Assembly: GCA_038232455.1 (NCBI GenBank)
Contig: JBBSHU010000108.1
Coordinates: 1-9,384, forward strand
Source: DATAQC01 sp038232455
GTDB taxonomy: Bacteria; Actinomycetota; Acidimicrobiia; Acidimicrobiales; AC-14
Direction of reading: 5' to 3'
DNA length: 9,384 bases
The notes beneath the pieces are model-generated. The model saw only the letters and a list, made by a program, of their open reading frames with translations. It was not told where the DNA came from and did no database searches. A program made the translations under genes and the position numbers. Below, piece by piece: positions 1 to 6,591 of the stretch. How positions within the stretch are numbered: the stretch's first letter is position 1; every line of letters starts with the position of its first letter.

Positions 1-399
1 AGTTCTTGATCCGGGATAGAGACATGAAGTTCACGTCGTCCTTCGACGCCGTCTTTGCATCCGAGGGCATTCGGATCATCAAGACGCCGGTCCGGGCACC
101 CCGGGCCAACGCCTATGCCGAGCGCTTCGTGGGCACCGTGCGCCGGGAGTGCCTGGACCGGCTCCTGGTGTTGGGTCGTCGCCACCTCGATGTGATCATC
201 GCCGACTACATCGAGCATTACAACGGCCATCGTCCGCACCGCTCACTGGACCAGCAGGCTCCGACGGACCTGACCGGGTCGCCGACCCCGGGTCTCGAGC
301 TGGATGTGGCCAGGCTGCGAAGACACGACGTTCTGGGCGGCATCATCCACCAATACCGACTCGTGGCTTGAGCTGGCGGAGGGGTTTTCGGCACCCACA
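1..399 (+). mobile_element. Insertion sequence remnant, 3' half with right terminus
   Basis: This is the right part of an insertion sequence that enters the window from the left. It holds the C-terminal half of a DDE transposase and 28 bases of non-coding end. The terminus is placed at the CA ending CGGCACCCACA (389-399) because the sequence stays alike to the second copy (6841-7005) up to base 400 and then switches to dehydratase sequence. IS3/IS481-type elements commonly begin TG and end CA, which fits. The left end lies outside the window, so the matching inverted repeat cannot be confirmed. The exact family name is uncertain. Confidence 0.8.
3..371 (+). CDS. DDE (rve integrase core) transposase, C-terminal part
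   Basis: The reading frame is open to the window edge, so the N-terminus is outside. The visible 122 residues start at FLIRDRDMKF, which carries the second catalytic aspartate of the DDE/RNase H fold. They continue through APRANAYAERF with the catalytic glutamate, then the family signature RRECLDRLLVLGRRHLD and HYNGHRPHRSL. The protein ends GGIIHQYRLVA, the usual tail of this transposase family, so the 3' end is natural. A related but clearly different copy lies at 7811-8650 on the other strand. It would catalyse cut or copy steps at the element ends. Activity of the whole gene cannot be judged from this part. Confidence 0.88.
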   Translation, partial: FLIRDRDMKFTSSFDAVFASEGIRIIKTPVRAPRANAYAERFVGTVRRECLDRLLVLGRRHLDVIIADYIEHYNGHRPHRSLDQQAPTDLTGSPTPGLELDVARLRRHDVLGGIIHQYRLVA

Positions 400-400
400 G
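236..400 (+). repeat. 165-bp direct repeat, copy 1 (insertion-sequence end)
   Basis: Pairs with 6841-7005 in the same orientation. By eye there are 5 mismatches in 165 bases, all in the left half; about the last 90 bases are identical. It covers the last 44 transposase codons, the stop and the non-coding terminus. In this copy the transposase continues upstream; in the other it is cut at 6841. Confidence 0.93.
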
Positions 401-457
401 GGCGGTATAAGTGCCCTGGATGTCGATCTGGCCCGTAGCATCGAGGCTGTAAGGTGA
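400..457 (+). pseudogene. Pterin-4a-carbinolamine dehydratase, 3' stump
   Basis: Only the last 18 or so codons remain (GGISALDVDLARSIEAVR, then TGA at 455-457). They match the end of the intact PCD gene at 7100-7390, with one difference, Glu for Asp near the end. The catalytic histidines lie upstream in the intact gene and are lost here. The 5' break coincides with the terminus of the insertion sequence at 399, so the loss was most likely caused by that element. The stump lies in the transposase-plus-1 context and has no start or ribosome binding site of its own. It cannot make an enzyme. Confidence 0.88.
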
Positions 458-493
458 GGGCTTATAGGCACTCGGAGTGATATAGCTCTCGGC
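400..493 (+). repeat. 94-bp direct repeat, copy 1 (PCD tail plus 3' flank)
   Basis: Pairs with 7333-7426 in the same orientation with 3 mismatches in 94 bases. The match starts in the PCD codons for GGISALDVDLARSI, passes the TGA and continues 36 bases beyond it, ending at CTCTCGGC in both copies. Conservation past the stop shows duplication of DNA, not just of a protein-coding function. Confidence 0.93.
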
Positions 494-863
494 CGTCGGT
501 TTCGGGAAGGCGGAGTACGACGCGCCCACTGCGGCACCCTGTACTCGTCGAGCTGGTTCTCGATCACCAGCCGCACCGCCGACCTCCCCTTGTGCGCCGA
601 CTGCAACTGCCCCCCTGCGGGCACAAAGGCATCGACCATCGCCCGTGCGGGGCCGTGCGCCAGTACATCATGCCTCCGGCGAACACGATGACCGGGCGGT
701 GACCTTGGCATTGGGCTGTCATCACCTCCTCGAGGCGCCGGGCCCGTCCCAACCGGCGCGCTTCACGGTCGGCGCGCCCGAGACGTGGCTGCCCGAGGAG
801 CTGCGCGGCAACGTGCTGGCCTGGGAAGACTGACGTGGCCGACGACGCTGCCCTGACGCCGCC
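494..863. other. Unassigned stretch between PCD stump and HIT gene
   Basis: No gene is recognised with confidence. On the plus strand the frame ending at TGA 831-833 reads PETWLPEELRGNVLAWED. It lies in the same frame as RRHLDTLA of the HIT relic and might be a degraded N-terminus of that protein. On the minus strand, about 636-500, a frame reads MVDAFVPAGGQLQSAHKG and then RLVIENQLDEYRVPQWAR with very G/C-rich third positions. It lacks a ribosome binding site and a natural end. Either could be a stump of a real gene; neither is identified. Confidence 0.4.
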
Positions 864-1140
864 AGGCGCCATCTCGACACCCTCGCCCGGACCTGGTGGG
901 ACCCCTGTTCGGCGCGGCCCGTCGCCTCGGCGCGGCGGTGGAGGAGGCCATGGACGCCCACGGCTCGTTCGTGGCCCTGAACAACCGGGTGAGCCGAGCG
1001 TCCCCCACCTGCACGTTCACGTGGTGCCCCGCCGGCGCAAGGACGGCCTCCGGGGTTTCTTCTGGCCCCGGCAGCGCTACGAGGACGCCGACCACGCGGC
1101 CACCGTGGCCGCTTCGATACGGAGGGCGCTTCCGCCCTAA
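864..1140 (+). pseudogene. HIT-family (histidine triad) protein, frameshifted
   Basis: The conceptual product is a histidine-triad nucleotide hydrolase or transferase. Three frames must be joined: RRHLDTLA (864-887), DLVGPLFGAARRLGAAVEEA and DAHGSFVALNNRVS (890-994), then SVPHLHVHVVPRRRKDGL to the TAA at 1138-1140. HLHVHVV is the HIT signature; its three histidines are at 1006, 1012 and 1018. Adding one base near 887-890 (CCC to CCCC) and one near 995 (CG to CAG, giving VSQSVPHLHVHVV) restores a typical HIT C-terminal half. The usual N-terminal part with its GHxLVxP segment is not readable. It ends 13 bases before the next gene. It is either decayed or carries read errors. Confidence 0.78.
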
Positions 1141-1153
1141 GATCGCCCCGACG

Positions 1154-2410
1154 ATGCGTGCGGTCCGGGTCGAGCGGTGCCGCAAGGTGATGGCGGACCA
1201 TCGAGAGCCCCTGGCCGTGGCAGGCGTGGCCCTGACGATGGTCGCGGTGACCGTGCTGTCCACGATGTACCTACCCACGCGAGTGCGCAGCCCCGACCTG
1301 CTCGCCGGGCGGCCGTGGTGGGAGGGGTGGGTGAACTGGGACGCCGGGTGGTACCGCCACGTCGCGCTGCTCGGCTATGACTACACCCCCGGCATCCAGG
1401 GGTCGGTGGCCTTCTTCCCCCTCTACCCCCTGCTGATGAGGGCCGGCCACCGGCTATTCGGCAGCGACATCGGGCCCGGCGTGGTCATCGCCCTGAGCTC
1501 CGGCACGGCCGCTGTCCTCCTGCTGTCGCGCTGGTTCCGCGACCGGCTCTCGCCGGAAGCGGCCTGGACTGCGTTGCTGCTCGTCCTGCTCTACCCCTTC
1601 TCCTTCTTCCTGTTCGGGCCGATGTACGCCGACGCCACCTGCCTGCTCGCCGTCGTGGGTTCCTTCATGGCCCTCGAGCACGGCCATCCCTGGCTGGCCG
1701 GGCTCATCGGGGCCGCGGCCACGGCCACCCGGCCCCTGGGAGCAGTGCTCGTGATCGGCCTGGTGGTGCGCACCCTCGAGCAGCGCGGCGTCTTCGACCG
1801 GGAGCTGGTGACGGCCGGCGGCCCCGTCGCACCTCCCCACCGCGCCGACGCGGACGGGGCAGCAGGTTCGGTCCCGCCGAGCACCGCCGGCTCGCTTCAG
1901 CGCCTGAGCCGTGTCCGGGCAGAGGACGGCGGTGTCCTGCTCGCGGGACTCGGTTTGACGGCCTACGTCTTCTACCTCTGGGTGCGATTCGGCGACCCGC
2001 TGGCCTTCCTCACCGTTCAGGAGGCGTGGGGTCAGCAGCAGGATCTCTCGACCTGGTTCAAGTTCGACTTCTTTCGGGAGATGACCCGGTTCGACAGCCC
2101 GAACTCGGTCATCATCCTGGCCAGCCACGCGGTGGCGACCGTGGCCGCGTTCGCCCTCCTCCCGCGGGTGGTCCGGCGCCTCGGCTGGGGGTACGGCATC
2201 TACGCGATCCTCATCGTCGGCCTGCCGGCGCTGTCGACCAAGAACCTCTTCGGCATGGGCCGGTACCTGCTCCTCGCCTTCCCGTGCTTCGCCGTCGCCG
2301 GTGAGCTGCTCGCCGAGCGCGGCCGGCTGAGGGCTTGGATTCTCGCCGGCAGCGGTCTGGCCATGATCGCTGCGGCCTCGTTCTTCGCCCGGGCGTACTA
2401 CGTGTCCTGA
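1154..2410 (+). CDS. PIG-V/GT76-like integral membrane mannosyltransferase
   Basis: The predicted protein has 418 residues and many hydrophobic helices. The N-terminal loop after the first helix (about 22-40) carries NWDAGWYRHVA (61-71) and then FFPLYPLLMR (87-96). This WDxxWY plus FFPLYP pair is the hallmark of the PIG-V-related family of polyprenyl-phosphate-mannose-dependent transferases, and D63 is the likely catalytic acid. A polar insert around 215-265 is probably a cytoplasmic or external loop. The C-terminus has ALSTKNLFGMGRYLLLAFP, like the late loop of the family. By family knowledge it would add mannose to a lipid or protein on the outer face of the membrane; the acceptor is unknown. 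ATG 1154 is chosen as the first ATG after the HIT stop; ATG 1190 (MADHREP) is an equally good start, and neither has a clear ribosome binding site. It is one of the few long intact genes here. Confidence 0.82.
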   Translation: MRAVRVERCRKVMADHREPLAVAGVALTMVAVTVLSTMYLPTRVRSPDLLAGRPWWEGWVNWDAGWYRHVALLGYDYTPGIQGSVAFFPLYPLLMRAGHRLFGSDIGPGVVIALSSGTAAVLLLSRWFRDRLSPEAAWTALLLVLLYPFSFFLFGPMYADATCLLAVVGSFMALEHGHPWLAGLIGAAATATRPLGAVLVIGLVVRTLEQRGVFDRELVTAGGPVAPPHRADADGAAGSVPPSTAGSLQRLSRVRAEDGGVLLAGLGLTAYVFYLWVRFGDPLAFLTVQEAWGQQQDLSTWFKFDFFREMTRFDSPNSVIILASHAVATVAAFALLPRVVRRLGWGYGIYAILIVGLPALSTKNLFGMGRYLLLAFPCFAVAGELLAERGRLRAWILAGSGLAMIAAASFFARAYYVS

Positions 2411-2416
2411 CCCGCC

Positions 2417-2711
2417 CTATAGCAGGCGGTTGGCCAGGGCCATCCTCCATTCGTCGGCCCGGCAGAGCAATGAGCGCCTCGATCACGTCGGTCGGGACAC
2501 CGCTGTTGGGGCTGGCCGCCCCGTGCGCCAGGCGCACCGAGGCCAGCGCCGGATGGCGTTCCGCCACCCGGATGGGCCCGGCCACCGACACCCGCCCAGG
2601 GCGCAGGACCCGCAGGTACCACCCGGTGCGGCCGTTGGCGTGCATGCGGCGCTGCATATCGCCCCAGCGCCGGTACATAACCAGTTTATAGCAGGGCCAC
2701 GGATGGTGCAC
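2417..2711 (-). pseudogene. MOSC-domain protein, C-terminal half, frameshifted
   Basis: Read on the minus strand from about 2711, the product begins PWPCYKLVMYRRWGDMQRRM and continues NGRTGWYLRVLRPGRVSVAG. The first part holds the conserved MOSC cysteine; GRTGWYLRVL..G.V is the core strand pattern of MOSC domains (sulfur-carrier domains of molybdenum cofactor sulfurase, YiiM and YuaD type). After EALIALPG the frame runs on unnaturally, but removing one G from the GGG run near 2459-2462 gives ADEWRMALANRLL and a stop at 2417-2419, the expected kind of MOSC ending. The N-terminal half is absent: upstream sequence becomes FG-GAP coding DNA on the other strand. Its stop is 7 bases from the convergent mannosyltransferase stop. 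Confidence 0.75.
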
Positions 2712-2721
2712 TCCTGGCAGA

Positions 2722-3093
2722 GCCACCGACATCGCCGTGTTCCGGCCCTCCACCGGCACATGGTTCGTAGCCGGTGGGGTGTCGGTCAACTTCGGAATCT
2801 CCGGCGACATCCCCGTGCCCGGTGACTACAACGGCGACGGGCGCACCGACTTTGCCGTGTACCGGCCCTTCACCGGTCAGTGGTTCGTCAACGGCGGACC
2901 CACGCTGTTCTTCGGTGCCACCGGCGACGTTCCCGTGCCCGGGGACTACGACGCCAACGGCACTACAGACATCGCCGTGTTCCGACCCTCCACCGCGACC
3001 TGGTTCATCCAGGGTCGCCCCCCGGTGACCTTCGGGGCCACCGGCGACGAGCCCCTCCCCCTGCCCGTCGCCATCTACAAGGCGTTCTTCTAA
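2722..3093 (+). pseudogene. FG-GAP/VCBS-like repeat protein, 3' part
   Basis: The frame is open from 2692, opens in mid-repeat with ATDIAVFRPSTGTW and has no proper start codon, so it is the 3' end of a longer gene. It contains three 40-residue repeats of the pattern D(I/F)AV(F/Y)RP(S/F)T..WF, then FG..GD.PVPGDY and a calcium-loop-like stretch such as DYNGDGRTD. The third repeat loses the loop and ends LPVAIYKAFF, a natural-looking terminus. Such repeats occur in secreted or surface proteins of actinomycetes and fold as beta-propeller blades. The break lies at 2711-2722, against the MOSC fragment. A GTG at 2737 could start translation but has no ribosome binding site. Confidence 0.8.
2728..3048 (+). 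repeat. Three 120-bp tandem coding repeats
   Basis: Units start with GAC at 2728, 2848 and 2968, exactly 120 bases apart. Each begins with a near-identical GACATCGCCGTGTTCCG-type block and ends with the PVPGDY and calcium-loop segment; unit three diverges after about 80 bases. The exact spacing shows 40-residue blades duplicated within the gene. Confidence 0.85.
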
Positions 3094-3134
3094 ACCACCT
3101 GGGGGGACGCCACGACTTTGATCGGAGTCACCAG

Positions 3135-4017
3135 ATGACGATGAACCCGTCCCACTTAGCCGGGTTCAGGCTGTTCGGAACACGGCTGGCTCAGACCGCC
3201 CGGACGGCCGTGGTCGTGGTGACGCTGCTGGCGCCCTTGACCGTCGGGGTCGCCTCCGCGCCCGCCTCCACCATCACATCACGACCCCCTACGTGCCCAC
3301 CAGGATCGATGCCCCGGACGGGGGGCGCGGGGGGGAGCGGCTGGCCAGCGCCGGCCTGCCCGGGCCACTCGGCGGCAATCCCGTGGGCGGCGACCTCGAC
3401 GGTGACGGCGTCAATGACTTCTTCGAGGCATCAGGGGGGCGGGTGCGGGCCATGAGCGGCCGGACCCTCACGCCGCTCTACTTCATCGATTCCCCCGAAC
3501 CCCAGAGCGCCAACTTCGGCTTCTACATCGCCGTCCTCGGAGACGTCACCGGTGACGGCATTCCCGACATCACCGTCGGCACCGACGCCCAGAAGGTGGG
3601 CGGGAACATCGGTCAGGGAAAGGCCTGGGTGTTCAGCGGGGCTCTCGCGGACCACATCGCCCCGGCGACCGGCCTGCTGTTCGCCCTGGACAATCCCGTG
3701 CCCCAGGCCTCGGCCCGGTTCGGCTGGCGCATCGGCCGGGCGGGTGACGTGGGCAGCGGGCCCACCGGCACCGGACCACGCGACGGCATCCCCGACATCA
3801 TCGTGGGGGCGTCTAACCAGGACGTGTGCATAGGCACCTGCAACCCGACGCCGCCTCCCGGCGTGGCCTGCGGTACTGGTATCCCGGTGCCGACCAACTG
3901 CTATGTGAACCAGGGCCAGGCCTTCATCTTCAGCGGCAAGCCGGCCACCACGCCGGCGGGGCCACCGGCCTCATCCGCACCCTCAACCTGCCCGACGTGG
4001 CGCTACCTCGTGTTTGA
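3135..4017 (+). pseudogene. Secreted FG-GAP/integrin-alpha-like repeat protein, frameshifted
   Basis: The ATG at 3135 opens a signal peptide: basic start, a hydrophobic run TAVVVVTLLAPLTVGVA and an ASAPAS-like cleavage region. The frame must then shift by one missing base near 3265-3280 to reach ITTPYVPTRIDAPDGG. The body has FG-GAP-type motifs: GGDLDGDGVNDFFEASGG, GDVTGDGIPDITVG, FGWRIGRAGDV and DGIPDIIVGAS. The DxDGDGxxD loops are calcium-binding-like. A second shift, in the G run at 3958-3961, gives ATGLIRTLNLPDVAL and a TGA at 4015-4017. Further FG-GAP-like fragments (CGTFGLA and DGGGRYTGASRNT in other frames, 4025-4115) suggest the protein once ran on. It would be an exported beta-propeller protein. 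Without correction no frame makes a complete product. Confidence 0.75.
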
Positions 4018-4360
4018 CCAACTGCGGCACGTTCGGCCTGGCCGATCGTCGACCGGGAACACGGCCCGAGCCGGCGGGACGGGGGCGGCAGGTACACCGG
4101 AGCGTCCCGTAACACCCGCCCGGATCATCCGCCCGTTCCGGGGGGGGTCAAACGGTACGGGTGAGCGGTACTTCAGTGTTCGCCCATCCCGTGGTGTCCA
4201 GGTGCCAACTGCACAGGCTTCGAAATTGTGGAATCGAAATTGCCCAAGGCGCTGGCCGCCACCGTGGCCCGTAAGATGCGAGGGGGGCCGACCACGGGGT
4301 AACACAGGGCGGTGCTGGGTAGGTACCGGGACGGCACAATTTCGACAGAAGGGCGTCCTG
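4018..4360. other. Gap with possible FG-GAP remains
   Basis: No intact gene is seen. The first 100 bases may be the decayed end of the preceding FG-GAP gene, and an eight-G run lies around 4140-4147. The rest, up to the DUF1508 gene, probably holds its promoter, but I could not place -35 and -10 boxes with confidence. GAAATTG occurs twice around 4220-4240 without clear meaning. Confidence 0.4.
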
Positions 4361-4543
4361 ATGGCCGGCAAGGGTGAGTTGTACCAACGTCACGACAAGA
4401 AGTGGGCGTTTCGCGTGAAGGCCTCGAACGGCGAGGCGGTTGCGACGGACGGCGGACAGGGCTACGAGGCGAAGGCATCGGCAAAGTCCACATTGGAGAA
4501 GCTCATGCGGGGCGACTACAACGGCCCGATCGAAGAGGTGTAG
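4361..4543 (+). CDS. DUF1508 (YegP-like) small protein
   Basis: A 60-residue protein starting MAGKGELYQRHDKKWAFRVK, followed by ASNGEAVATDGGQGYEAKAS and AKSTLEKLMRG. The pattern F+.K.SNGE.(I/V)A.(S/T)..Y..K..A...I..(L/V) is that of the DUF1508/YegP domain. It is a single-domain form; some family members have two copies. The function is unknown beyond a small soluble fold. The ATG at 4361 is preceded by AGAAGGG at a suitable distance, which decides the start. The gene is intact and stands alone between decayed regions. Confidence 0.85.
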   Translation: MAGKGELYQRHDKKWAFRVKASNGEAVATDGGQGYEAKASAKSTLEKLMRGDYNGPIEEV

Positions 4544-4755
4544 CGAGGCGGGCGAAGGCCCGGAAATCAGCGGACGAAGGAGCATTCCAGCCCACACCGC
4601 AAATGGCCTGGTAGTGGGTATTCGCCGACGAGCATCCGAATGGATCCTGTGGCGCGTTCGGTGTTCGGCAGGAGGGTGAGCACGCCCTGCGTGTCGTCGG
4701 TCGGGAGCCTGGGTCATTCCCTGCGGATGGCGTTCGCTTCCGCCTAACAACTGCG

Positions 4756-5655
4756 ATGCCGTCGCTACCGGCGGCGATGCGCGAGAGAGGAGCCGAATTG
4801 CGACAGAGGACGGTTGAGGGCCGTCGGGATCGGATGGCGTTTGCCCGGGAGGCGGGTCTGGGCCGAGCCTCGCTTCCGAGCGCGGTGGCCGGGACGATGG
4901 TGGCCTACGGGACCTTCGCCGTGCTCGTCGCCCTGGTCGGCGGCATCGCCGCTCGGGTGGCAAGTTCGGGCCACAGCGATCTGAGCCCCAACGACTGGCA
5001 GAACCTGGGGACAGGTGCAGGAATCGCCGTCGCCGTGCTGCTCGCCTTGTCCTATCTCTTCGGTGGCTACGTAGCTGGGCGCATGGCTCGCCGAGGCGGT
5101 GTGGTCAACGGCCTGCTCGTCTTCTTCTTGGGGGTCGTCGTCGCCGCGGGGGTGGCCGCCATCGTGGGGACCCAGACGGACAGCGGGACCATCGTCCGCA
5201 ACCTCCGCAACGTCGGCGTGCCGACCTCTGGCAAGGAGTGGTCCCAGATAGGAACGGTGGCCGGCGTGGCGGCACTTGTGGCCATGTTGGTGGGCGCCGC
5301 CACCGGCGGGATTCTCGGTGAGCGCTGGCACAACAAACTGGCGGCCCGAGCCGCTGATCCGGGCATCGGCCCGGCCGCGGAGGAGCGACGACGCGAGGCC
5401 CAGGCCCGCGTCGACCGCGAGGCCCAGGCCCGCGTCGACCGCGAGGCACGCGGGTCCTTCCCGGCCGCAGGCGAGAGCACCGAGGGCGTACCGGCTTCCC
5501 AACAGAGCCCGGGGGACGGGCCCCAGGGGGCCAGGTCGGCGCGGACTGTGAAATCGGACGAAGGAGGCGACATGGCGACGGAGGCGCCCGATGAGAGACA
5601 CACTGAGGTGAACGACACGCACTCGCACACTGACCGTCGAAAGGATGAACGATGA
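4756..5655 (+). CDS. Four-helix membrane protein with long charged tail
   Basis: A 299-residue protein that I do not recognise by name. Four hydrophobic segments are clear: about 42-68 (AGTMVAYGTFAVLVALVGGI), 86-109, 116-139 (VNGLLVFFLGVVVAAGVAAI) and 165-187. They are rich in Gly and Ala, and GGILGERWHNKL follows the last one. The rest, about 195-299, is polar and charged with a tandem EAQARVDR repeat, and ends in a His/Asp/Arg-rich stretch. It looks like a small actinomycetal membrane protein of the TIGR04086/YrzE-like kind, but that is a guess. The N-terminal 40 residues are basic and cytoplasmic-like. Alternative starts are ATG 4777 and ATG 4834; no ribosome binding site decides between them. 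The frame is intact. Confidence 0.72.
   Translation: MPSLPAAMRERGAELRQRTVEGRRDRMAFAREAGLGRASLPSAVAGTMVAYGTFAVLVALVGGIAARVASSGHSDLSPNDWQNLGTGAGIAVAVLLALSYLFGGYVAGRMARRGGVVNGLLVFFLGVVVAAGVAAIVGTQTDSGTIVRNLRNVGVPTSGKEWSQIGTVAGVAALVAMLVGAATGGILGERWHNKLAARAADPGIGPAAEERRREAQARVDREAQARVDREARGSFPAAGESTEGVPASQQSPGDGPQGARSARTVKSDEGGDMATEAPDERHTEVNDTHSHTDRRKDER
5392..5447 (+). repeat. 24-bp tandem repeat in the membrane protein tail
   Basis: CGCGAGGCCCAGGCCCGCGTCGAC stands at 5392-5415 in two halves (CGCGAGGCCCAG, GCCCGCGTCGAC), is repeated exactly at 5416-5439, and starts a third time at 5440-5447. It encodes REAQARVD twice, in frame, so copy-number change would not break the protein. Confidence 0.93.
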
Positions 5656-5699
5656 ATATCGACAACGACATTCGATGCGGTTCGTCGGAACGTGCGCCA

Positions 5700-5908
5700 C
5701 GGCCATGGTCCGGCTGGGCGGCGGCGACGTCGGGCGGCATGAGGGGGGCGAACCGGCCCGAGCGGATCCGGTAGGCCATGACCCGGCCGGGCCCGGCCTG
5801 AAAGTCGGCCTCCTGGTCGGTCTCGGCCACCAGCACGTTCGCCGTCACCATGACGTGGGGCTCCTCGAGCACCGGCGACAGCCGGAAGGCGTTGCGGCGG
5901 CAGCCTGG
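5700..5908 (-). pseudogene. LLM-class flavin-dependent oxidoreductase relic
   Basis: On the minus strand the frame reads CRRNAFRLSPVLEEPHVMVT followed by ANVLVAETDQEADFQAGPGR and then RSGRFAPLMPPDVAAA. This resembles the late part of luciferase-like monooxygenases, where FRPS..L..P(Y/H)VMV.(V/A)NV..A.TD.EA is followed by R.GR..PLPPP. Only about 65 residues of a family of roughly 330 remain. There is no start: a stop lies just upstream. The downstream limit is unclear and runs towards the end of the membrane protein gene at 5655. It is therefore an internal fragment without function. Confidence 0.55.
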
Positions 5909-6179
5909 TCAGGATTCATTCGTGGGCTTTGAATATCCGTCGCTACCGGCACGCCAGATGGGTGCTTTCGTCGCTGGACACCCTGATCTGGGCACGTCGT
6001 CGCCTCTGGCAAGCGGGTTCGCCCGGCTCCTTCCGCCCACGCCGGCCTAGGGCGATCCTCCGCGGCCGTCTGGCCGGTGAAACCTGCGGTCGTGACGTGC
6101 CCGCCCAGTGGCACAAGGCCCTATGGTTGAGCGGCGAGCGACAAAGCAATCGCCGGAAGGGGGTGGTGGGCCCATCGCC
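5909..6179. other. Gap without recognisable gene
   Basis: Open frames exist on both strands but none shows a known motif, ribosome binding site or natural ends. It may contain further decayed coding DNA. Nothing specific can be supported. Confidence 0.4.
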
Positions 6180-6204
6180 GTTTCTGCGGCCGCTGGGGGG
6201 GTAC
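6180..6204 (+). promoter_or_regulatory. SigF/SigB-like promoter
   Basis: GTTT at 6180-6183 and GGGTAC at 6199-6204 are separated by 15 bases. Actinomycete SigF-type promoters have GTTT, a spacer of 15-17 and GGGTA. The predicted start of transcription falls at about 6211-6215, on or next to the ATG at 6215. No Shine-Dalgarno precedes that ATG, so a leaderless mRNA is likely. The gene it drives is an RsbW-like ATPase, and such genes are often controlled by the sigma factor they regulate. Confidence 0.55.
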
Positions 6205-6214
6205 AAAGCCGTAC

Positions 6215-6591
6215 ATGAGGAAAGTGCGACTCGCCGGTGAACTGCGTAGCGCGATCGAGGCGCGCCGCCTCGTCGAGGACGAGTTGGGTCTTGCGGGGGC
6301 TGGGGAGGACACGATGCTCCATACCCAGCTCGTGGTCACGAGCTCGTCACCAACGCGGCACGTCACGCGCAGACTCCGGTCGAGTTGACGATCGCCACGG
6401 CCGTTGGTCGCGTTCGCATCGAGGCACGCGACGGCAGCGCGGCGACGCTCACACCACACGTCGACACGCCGACGCGGCACCGAGGCCTTCAGCTGATCGA
6501 GGACCTCTCCGACGGTTGGGGTGTTGAGGCCCAGGACGCCGGCGGCAAGGTCGTCTGGTGTGAGCTGCCCAGCAGGGGAATCGCCCGCTAA
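6215..6591 (+). pseudogene. RsbW-like HATPase (anti-sigma kinase type), one frameshift
   Basis: The N-terminal part reads MRKVRLAGELRSAIEARRLV and ends LGLAGAGEDTMLHTQLVVT. The frame then breaks at 6338-6342. Adding one G (ACGAG to ACGGAG) gives TELVTNAARHAQTPVELTIA, the N-box of GHKL ATPases with the magnesium-binding asparagine. It is followed by VRIEARDGSA and HRGLQLIEDLSDGWGVEA, then GGKVVWCEL, the G-box region. With the base restored it is about 125 residues, the usual length of single-domain anti-sigma kinases of the RsbW/SpoIIAB type, which bind ATP and hold a stress sigma factor or phosphorylate a STAS partner. No sigma factor or STAS gene lies beside it. The gene is either freshly inactivated or affected by a read error. 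Confidence 0.8.

Noticed and set aside
2418..2695. TATAGCAGG at both ends of the MOSC fragment (2418-2426, 2687-2695) as a target-site duplication
   Set aside because: Both lie inside MOSC coding sequence (CTGCTATA codons) and the second is not at the junction, so chance is likely.
4140..4147. Eight-G run as a phase-variation switch
   Set aside because: It lies beyond the readable part of the FG-GAP gene and in no intact reading frame; noted only as a possible error hotspot.
4765..5706. Long minus-strand open frame opposite the membrane protein gene (313 codons), and a similar one at 1454-2128
   Set aside because: Both are shadows of real genes on the plus strand; composition is Arg/Gly/His-rich without motifs, as is usual for antisense frames in G+C-rich DNA.
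4759..5950. Shared 14-mer CCGTCGCTACCGGC at 4759-4772 and 5937-5950
   Set aside because: Flanks do not match; a single shared 14-mer can arise by chance in a G+C-rich window of this size.
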